DNA of 46,891 nt, from contig NZ_JASBRB010000027.1 of assembly GCF_029960665.1 (NCBI RefSeq), forward strand, positions 1 through 46,891, in the 5' to 3' direction. A program made the position numbers and the translations under genes. Of this stretch, positions 42,141-46,891 are shown piece after piece. The stretch is from Pseudarthrobacter sp. AL07 (lineage in GTDB: Bacteria; Actinomycetota; Actinomycetes; Actinomycetales; Micrococcaceae). Each line of letters begins with the position of its first letter. Position 1 is the stretch's first letter. The notes beneath the pieces are model-generated. The model was not told the origin of the DNA. It searched no databases and saw only the letters and a program-made list of their open reading frames with translations.

Positions 42141-42994
42141 GGGCCGAAAGCGATGACATCCTGTGCAGGCCTTGGTCCACGGGACCCGGATCCAAGTCGC
42201 TCGGACGAACAGTTATTAACAGTGTGGATTAGCTGTGGATAATCGCCCGCGCTAAGCGGTCGCGGCGAACCGAATGGTGACTGGTGATGGCACGGCCAGG
42301 GCCACCCAATCCCCGTCCGTGAACAGGGCCGTCTCCCGCGCATTGATCAGTGCGGGGGTCCTGCGGTCTATCCCGGCGGCTTCGCGGGTCAATCCCGGCG
42401 GCTTCGCGGGTCAATCCCGGCGGCTTCGTGCGCTTACACCCCAAGACCGTTGAGGCCACGCCATACCGCGGGGTGCTGCCTGTCGAGGTAGATGTGCTGG
42501 GTGGTGGCGCCGGCGCTCAAGGCGATCCTCCTGGCTGGGAGCCCGTGTGTTCGGTTGCTGCGTACGAGGGCCCTCGCACGGGCAGGTGTTTTCCACTTAC
42601 TAACACTGGGCTACCCACAACTTATCCACAGTTGTGGATAACAATCCACAGAACGGGTCGGGGCGACCTCCTCAGATGCCCCAACCCGGTAAACACCGAA
42701 GTTTAACTACATGCCTGTAAGTTATGAATACTGTGAACAACCCTGTTGATACGGGCAGCGCAAATCCCTTCGTGCAGGGCTGTACTGCCGAAAACGGCCA
42801 TGTTATCCACAGGTCGGGTCTAAGAGGCGTGTTTTTCCACTTAACCACAAGCACATCCCCAGGGGTTGTCCACAATTGTGGACAACGGGAGGATCAAAGC
42901 CGGGAAATGGCGGACATCCGGGCCCAGGGAAACATCGCAATCCTGAACTACACCCGTGTAAGTTACCAACAGTGTGGATAAGCCCTGTGGATAA
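42115..42994. other. DnaA-box cluster, oriC-like region
   Basis: Seven perfect TTATCCACA boxes in either orientation start at 42115, 42234, 42622, 42633, 42803, 42973 and 42986. Two TTGTCCACA boxes, the form common in high-GC actinobacteria, start at 42866 and 42877. Near matches lie at 42125, 42223, 42642, 42732 and 42841. Several form close inverted pairs (42622/42633, 42866/42877) or tandem pairs (42973/42986). Box number and length are like an actinobacterial oriC. The normal dnaA-dnaN genes are not in the window; this site may be an origin, a second DnaA-loading site, or a DnaA-titrating locus. Confidence 0.8.
42371..42429. repeat. 22-bp tandem repeat, 2.7 copies
   Basis: The unit TCCCGGCGGCTTCGCGGG plus TCAA repeats at 42371, 42393 and 42415, the last copy being incomplete. 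It lies in the middle of the DnaA-box region, within a 380-base box-free GC-rich spacer (about 42243-42621) that divides the boxes into two groups. Confidence 0.85.
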
Positions 42995-43048
42995 CTTTGA
43001 GTACCGGCCGTGGCCTGCGACTGCCACGGCCTGCTGGGGGCAGCGAAA

Positions 43049-43076
43049 ACCCCGGTGTCCAATGGGACACCGGGGT
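43049..43076 (-). terminator. Rho-independent terminator of the rhomboid gene
   Basis: A perfect 12-bp stem ACCCCGGTGTCC/GGACACCGGGGT with a four-base loop is followed, on the minus strand, by TTTT. It lies 40 bases past the rhomboid stop codon. Confidence 0.9.
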
Positions 43077-43116
43077 CTGGGAAGGAGTCCGGAGGTGGGT
43101 CGGCGGACCCGGGCAG

Positions 43117-43998
43117 TCAGCCCGTCGTGACGCGGAGCCAGCTCACCAGGGTTAGCAGAAGAACCACTCCGGCCAGTCCGGCCGCGTGCAGCAGGCGCTG
43201 CCGGGGGCCACGGGGCGTGTAAGCAATCACGGCAGCGCAGAGGGCGCCGGTGACAAGGCCGCCCAGGTGGGCCTGCCAGGCGATCTGTGGGACCACAAAT
43301 CCGATCACGCCGTTGATGGCGATCAGGATCCACAACTGCCGCGTATCCCCGCCACGGTGCCGCTGCACCAGAAGCATCGCGCCGAAGAGTCCAAAGATGG
43401 CGCCCGAGGCGCCCACCACGCCGGCAAGAGGCACTCCCGGCACATAGCCGGGGGTCAGAAGAAGGTAGCCAACGGACCCCCCGATGGCAGAGATGAGATA
43501 CAACGCCAGGAACCGGACCCGGCCCAGGAGCGGTTCGAGTGCCTGGCCGAAAATCCACAGCATGTACATGTTCAGCACAATGTGGAGGATGAATCCCTGT
43601 GAATGCAGGAATGCCGCCGTCAGCATCCGCCAGGGTTCGAACTCACCAAATTCGGGGCTGGCGAACACATTGGCGAACGCCAGGTTCTGGTAGACCCACT
43701 CGTCGGGAACTATCCATTGCAGAACGTACATCACCGCACACAGGGCGATAATTCCAAACGTCACCACCGGTTTGTCGGTTGCCACGGCTCCGCCGTAGAC
43801 AGTCTTGACGGCCGGCGTCGTCCGCTTGGTTTCGTTGACGCAGTCAACACACTGGAATCCGACGGCGGCCGCCCGCTGGCAGTCCGGGCACGCTGGGCGC
43901 CCGCAGCGCTGGCAGCGCACATAGGAGGGCCTGTCCGGGTGCCTGGGGCACACCGGAATTTGCGCGGACGGCTCAGCCGCCGGAATTCCGTAGCTCAT
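43117..43998 (-). CDS. Rhomboid family intramembrane serine protease
   Basis: This 293-residue protein combines an N-terminal Cys/His zinc-binding module (about 17-55; C-P-R-H-P, C-Q-R-C, C-P-D-C, C-V-D-C) with a six-to-seven-helix rhomboid domain from about 75. The catalytic Ser is in G-A-S-G-A-I-F-G-L-F-G and the His in W-Q-A-H-L-G-G. Also visible are W-R-M-L-T-A-A-F-L-H and H-I-V-L-N-M-Y. ATG 43998 is chosen; the open frame upstream is antisense to ppiA. Its gene order next to ppiA and crgA matches other actinobacteria. Natural substrates are unknown. Confidence 0.92.
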   Translation of the reverse strand: MSYGIPAAEPSAQIPVCPRHPDRPSYVRCQRCGRPACPDCQRAAAVGFQCVDCVNETKRTTPAVKTVYGGAVATDKPVVTFGIIALCAVMYVLQWIVPDEWVYQNLAFANVFASPEFGEFEPWRMLTAAFLHSQGFILHIVLNMYMLWIFGQALEPLLGRVRFLALYLISAIGGSVGYLLLTPGYVPGVPLAGVVGASGAIFGLFGAMLLVQRHRGGDTRQLWILIAINGVIGFVVPQIAWQAHLGGLVTGALCAAVIAYTPRGPRQRLLHAAGLAGVVLLLTLVSWLRVTTG

Positions 43999-44005
43999 GC
44001 GCTGG

Positions 44006-44551
44006 TTAGAGCTGCTCGATGTCGATGCTGTTGATGGTGACGTCCTCAACCGGGCGGTCGCCCATACCGGTGCGGACGCCCTCGATCGCGTCGACGACCT
44101 TCTTGGAGTCCTCGTCAGCAACCTCACCGAAGATGCTGTGCTTGCCCTGCAGCCAGTCGGTGGGGATGGTGGTGATGAAGAACTGTGAGCCGTTGGTGCC
44201 CTTGCCCGCCTGGATGCCGGCGTTGGCCATGGCCAGTTTGTACGGGGCGTTGAAGCTGAGTTCAGGGTGGATTTCGTCGTCAAACTTGTAGCCCGGTCCG
44301 CCCACGCCACGGCCCAGCGGATCGCCGGCCTGGATCATGAAGTCCTTGATGATGCGGTGGAAGATGGTGCCGTCGTACAGCGGCGTGCCCGTCTTGTCCT
44401 CGCCGGTCTCGGGGTGGGTCCAGGCCTGCTCACCGGTGGCCAGGCCAACGAAGTTCTTGACCGTCTTCGGCGCATGGTTGCCGAAGAGATCAACGACGAT
44501 GTCGCCGAGGCTGGTGTGGATGGTTGCTTTTGCAGTTGCGATTGCAGTCAT
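44006..44551 (-). CDS. ppiA: Cyclophilin-type peptidyl-prolyl isomerase PpiA
   Basis: This 181-residue cytoplasmic cyclophilin catalyses proline cis-trans isomerisation. Active-site segments are F-H-R-I-I-K-D-F-M-I-Q-A-G-D (Arg-Phe pocket), N-G-S-Q-F-F-I-T-T, W-L-Q-G-K-H-S-I-F-G-E-V. No signal peptide is seen. ATG 44551 gives the family start T-A-I-A-T-A-K-A-T-I-H; ATG 44560 is three codons upstream. It precedes the rhomboid gene by seven bases and is divergent from the next gene. Confidence 0.94.
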   Translation of the reverse strand: MTAIATAKATIHTSLGDIVVDLFGNHAPKTVKNFVGLATGEQAWTHPETGEDKTGTPLYDGTIFHRIIKDFMIQAGDPLGRGVGGPGYKFDDEIHPELSFNAPYKLAMANAGIQAGKGTNGSQFFITTIPTDWLQGKHSIFGEVADEDSKKVVDAIEGVRTGMGDRPVEDVTINSIDIEQL

Positions 44552-44706
44552 ACCGCCCATTCTTTCACGGCCGGTCAACGCGGAAGGGGCATGACGGGCA
44601 GTTCCGCGCTGGGTGAAATCAGCCGGAAATCCGCTGGAAGAATAGCCCGTGCAGGTCATGGCACGTAGGCTAACAACAGAACCGTCACATTAATCGGGAG
44701 GTAGTT

Positions 44707-45684
44707 GTGAAGAAATCGGATCGTATTGCCCGCGACCTTGAACAGTCAGTTAACAGCGCAGTTGAGAACGCCAAGGACTGGGCATCCCCCCGCGTGGAAG
44801 CAGCAGTGGATTGGGCAGTTCCCCGCCTGCAGCATGGCCTGGACACCGCATCTCCCAGGATCCAGGAAGGGCTTAAGACCGCGGCCCACAACCTTGCCGA
44901 CGGCGTCGCAACAGTGACACCGCGCATCCAGGAGGGTCTCGCCCAGCTCGCCCCGAAAATTCACGACGCCGTTGAGGTCGCCACCCCGCGCCTGCATGAG
45001 GCACTGGACAAGGCCACTCCCGTTATCCAGAACGCGCGGGACCGCGTGGTGGTGGAATACCTGCCGCGCCTTTCGGACCAGATCGGCTACGCATCCGACG
45101 CCGTGCACCGCACCTTGGAAAGCGCGCCGTCCCACGTGGATGCCGTCGCCCAGCGGTTCGCCGATTCCGGCGTTGTGCATTCCCTCCAGGAACAGGCGCA
45201 GACGGCCGGCACCCAGCTGAAGGCAGCCGCGCATGAAGCCGGTAAGGCTGTCGGCGTCCAGATCGCCCAGCCACAGAAGCCCAGGAAGCGCGGCTGGCTG
45301 GTGTTCGGCATCATCGCCGCAGCCGTCGCCGCCGGCGTCGCGGCCTGGAAAGCCTCCAAGCCCGTGGAAGACCCGTGGAAGACCCCTTCTCCTGTCACTC
45401 CTGCGCCGGTTCCTGCCACCACGGTGAACGACGCCAAGGAAACAGCCGAGGACACAGCCAGCAAGGCCGCAAGCGCCGCGGCTTCGGTCTCTGACGCCGC
45501 GGCCGACCAGGCGCAGGATGCTGCAACGGATGCGAAGGACACCGTGGACGACGTCGACGAGAAGGCCAAACACGTTGCCGATGAATCGGCAGACGCGGCA
45601 GCCAAGGCATCCACCGATGCCAAGACCGCCATCAAGAACATCGCGGCCAACATGAACGGTGGCGCGGACAAGGACAGCAACTAG
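44707..45684 (+). CDS. Amphipathic-repeat membrane protein, CwsA position
   Basis: This 325-residue protein has an N-terminal half (about 1-135) built of 11- to 13-residue amphipathic helical repeats, often with (T/S)-P-R-(I/L)-(Q/H)-E-(G/A)-L, resembling apolipoprotein or LEA-type helices that lie on membranes. One transmembrane helix follows at about 200-218 after the basic segment K-P-R-K-R-G-W. The C-terminal 90 residues are a charged Ala/Asp/Lys helical region. Next to ppiA, mycobacteria encode CwsA, a partner of CrgA; position suggests a counterpart, but sequence similarity was not evident. GTG start with GGGAGG upstream. Confidence 0.72.
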   Translation: MKKSDRIARDLEQSVNSAVENAKDWASPRVEAAVDWAVPRLQHGLDTASPRIQEGLKTAAHNLADGVATVTPRIQEGLAQLAPKIHDAVEVATPRLHEALDKATPVIQNARDRVVVEYLPRLSDQIGYASDAVHRTLESAPSHVDAVAQRFADSGVVHSLQEQAQTAGTQLKAAAHEAGKAVGVQIAQPQKPRKRGWLVFGIIAAAVAAGVAAWKASKPVEDPWKTPSPVTPAPVPATTVNDAKETAEDTASKAASAAASVSDAAADQAQDAATDAKDTVDDVDEKAKHVADESADAAAKASTDAKTAIKNIAANMNGGADKDSN

Positions 45685-45713
45685 CACGTCCGGCGCCACA
45701 GCGCCGTCCATAT

Positions 45714-45744
45714 GAAGGGGCTCCGCCTGGTGCGGGGCCCCTTC
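45714..45744 (+). terminator. Terminator hairpin after the repeat protein gene
   Basis: A 13-bp stem with one mismatch (GAAGGGGCTCCGC with GCGGGGCCCCTTC) and a five-base loop lies 30 bases after the stop codon. No strong T-tract follows. Confidence 0.75.
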
Positions 45745-45821
45745 AAGGTTTCCCCAGTGTTTGTCCGGACCGGACCCAGCCGCTGGCAGGTCAAATCCCG
45801 ATCGGTGCTAAATTTGATCTG

Positions 45822-46697
45822 ATGTCAGCCGATAAATCCTCTGGGGATGCCTTGAACGACGCAGCACAGCTGCCGTGCGTGTCCGTTGTTATCCCGGCCT
45901 ACAACGAGGAAAGTGTCATCCGGCAGTGTCTCATCGCTGCGGTGTACCAGTCGGTTCCGGCCCACGAGATCATCGTGGTGGACAACCTCTCCACTGACCG
46001 CACCGCCGCCATCGTGGCGCAGATGCAGCTGGAGTATCCGGAAAGTCCGATCATCCTGCTCAGCCAGGACCGGGACCAGGGCCTGATTCCCACCCGGAAT
46101 TTTGGCCTCAACCACGCCACCGGCGACATCCTGGGACGCATCGACGCGGATTCGGTTGTCGAGCCGGACTGGGTTGAACAGGTCCAGAAGGCCTTTCTTG
46201 ACCCGACAGTCCAGGCAGCCACCGGACCGGTGGTCTACTACGACATGCCGATGCGGCGGTTCGGGCTCAAGGCAGACGACAAGATGCGCCAGCTCATGCT
46301 CAAGCTCGCCAAGCACCAATACCACTTCCTGTTCGGCTCCAACATGGCCCTGCGCGCCACGGCATGGGAAACCATCCGTGACGAAACCTGCCGTGACGCC
46401 AAGGACGAGATGCACGAGGACATCGATCTCTCCCTGCACCTCGCCGACCACGATCTCAAGGTCCAGTACTGGCCCCAGATGGTCTCCGGGATGTCCGCCC
46501 GCCGGCTCGAGGATTCACCGCGGGACTACCGGTATTACGTGACCCGCTTCGACCGCACGTACAAGGCGCACAACGTCAAGAAGATGGCCCTCAAGGCACC
46601 CATGGTGGTATTCTTCTCGGTTTACTTCCCGGCGAAGCTCCTGCGGGCGATCCATACGGTCAACACCGCCCAGCCTGTCCGTCGCGGCGGACAGTAA
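45822..46697 (+). CDS. Family 2 glycosyltransferase
   Basis: This 291-residue GT-A fold glycosyltransferase begins after a 15-residue leader with V-S-V-V-I-P-A-Y-N-E-E-S and contains V-V-D-N-L-S-T-D and the metal-binding D-A-D in G-R-I-D-A-D-S-V. The acceptor-side motif H-E-D-I-D-L-S-L-H is near 200. The C-terminus has one hydrophobic stretch (V-V-F-F-S-V-Y-F-P), probably membrane-associated. It likely transfers a sugar to a lipid or wall polymer; donor and acceptor are unknown. It stands alone after a terminator. The final 194 bases of the window show no gene. Confidence 0.88.
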   Translation: MSADKSSGDALNDAAQLPCVSVVIPAYNEESVIRQCLIAAVYQSVPAHEIIVVDNLSTDRTAAIVAQMQLEYPESPIILLSQDRDQGLIPTRNFGLNHATGDILGRIDADSVVEPDWVEQVQKAFLDPTVQAATGPVVYYDMPMRRFGLKADDKMRQLMLKLAKHQYHFLFGSNMALRATAWETIRDETCRDAKDEMHEDIDLSLHLADHDLKVQYWPQMVSGMSARRLEDSPRDYRYYVTRFDRTYKAHNVKKMALKAPMVVFFSVYFPAKLLRAIHTVNTAQPVRRGGQ

Positions 46698-46891
46698 GCT
46701 CGCCCCCACGTCCTGCTTCGAGGGCCTGGCCTCAGTCCGTTCCAAGGTCGGCCAGACGGCCCGACTGCGGCTCATCCGCATGCGGGCCGGAGCTGTCCCT
46801 GCGTTTCCGTGAACCCGACCTCTGTCCCAGAACCCAGGGCTCCTGACCGAGCCATTTAATTTGTGGGTGACGTTTCTTTGTTTTTGATCTC

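Larger units (their letters stand above)
42027..43116. other. Gene-free region between tag and the rhomboid gene
   Basis: This 1.09-kb stretch holds no plausible gene on either strand. It contains a DnaA-box cluster, repeated modules, a 22-bp tandem repeat and hairpins, each listed separately. Its low coding potential and AT-richer patches (about 42590-42660 and 42705-42750) contrast with the dense neighbours. Confidence 0.85.

Noticed and set aside
42361..42430. CRISPR-like array
   Set aside because: The 22-bp units are directly adjacent with no unique spacers and no cas genes are present; it is a plain tandem repeat.
42724..42981. 85-residue ORF within the DnaA-box region
   Set aside because: Its translation is simply the boxes and their spacers; no ribosome site and no protein-like pattern.

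Overview
The window is high-GC DNA from an actinobacterium, most likely Arthrobacter or Pseudarthrobacter (Micrococcaceae). Three things point there: the conserved origin-proximal block fhaA-fhaB-pstP-rodA-pbpA-pknA-pknB-trpG-sortase E-crgA-rhomboid-ppiA, the tRNA-Leu next to fhaA, and the MptB-type mannosyltransferase and Micrococcaceae-like putrescine oxidase. The genus is inferred from gene families and order, not from a search.

1-9.7 kb holds a DUF5134 membrane protein, a paired SMR exporter with a convergent TetR regulator, an mptB-like mannosyltransferase, a NarL-type two-component system divergent from an ABC exporter (permease plus ATPase), and an alpha/beta hydrolase.

9.7-14.7 kb is a decay zone. 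It contains a deleted Bcr/CflA-type MFS transporter, an intact arfB, a frameshifted toxin-antitoxin-like pair, an accC-type biotin carboxylase reduced to three joined fragments, an intact PxpB-PxpC fusion, and an in-frame chimera of PxpA with an MFS transporter. The 5-oxoproline operon therefore looks partly dismantled by internal deletions. One junction shows a shared 7-bp microhomology. A GntR regulator faces this operon.

14.8-21 kb is mixed: a lipoprotein, a compact HTH plus nucleotidyltransferase pair with a perfect inverted-repeat operator (toxin-antitoxin-like), a LysR effector domain without HTH paired with DUF5997, a VOC protein with an apparent lost stop codon, a membrane protein and a PNPOx-fold protein.

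21.3-29.4 kb is catabolic. A polar amino-acid-type ABC importer, a DAO-family oxidase and a GntR regulator run divergently from ridA, suggesting uptake and oxidation of an amino acid or amine with RidA clearing the imine. Next comes putrescine oxidase (puo), with a 35-bp palindrome in front of it, a divergent TetR regulator and a broken APC permease.

29.4-46.9 kb is the conserved cell-division and cell-wall kinase region. fhaA to pknA are translationally coupled by 4-nt overlaps in most cases. Between tag and the rhomboid gene lies a 1.1-kb gene-free stretch (42027-43116) with nine consensus DnaA boxes, several near matches, repeated modules and palindromes. It looks like an oriC or an oriC-like DnaA-binding locus and is the most striking signal in the window. 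A CwsA-position repeat protein and a family 2 glycosyltransferase close the window.
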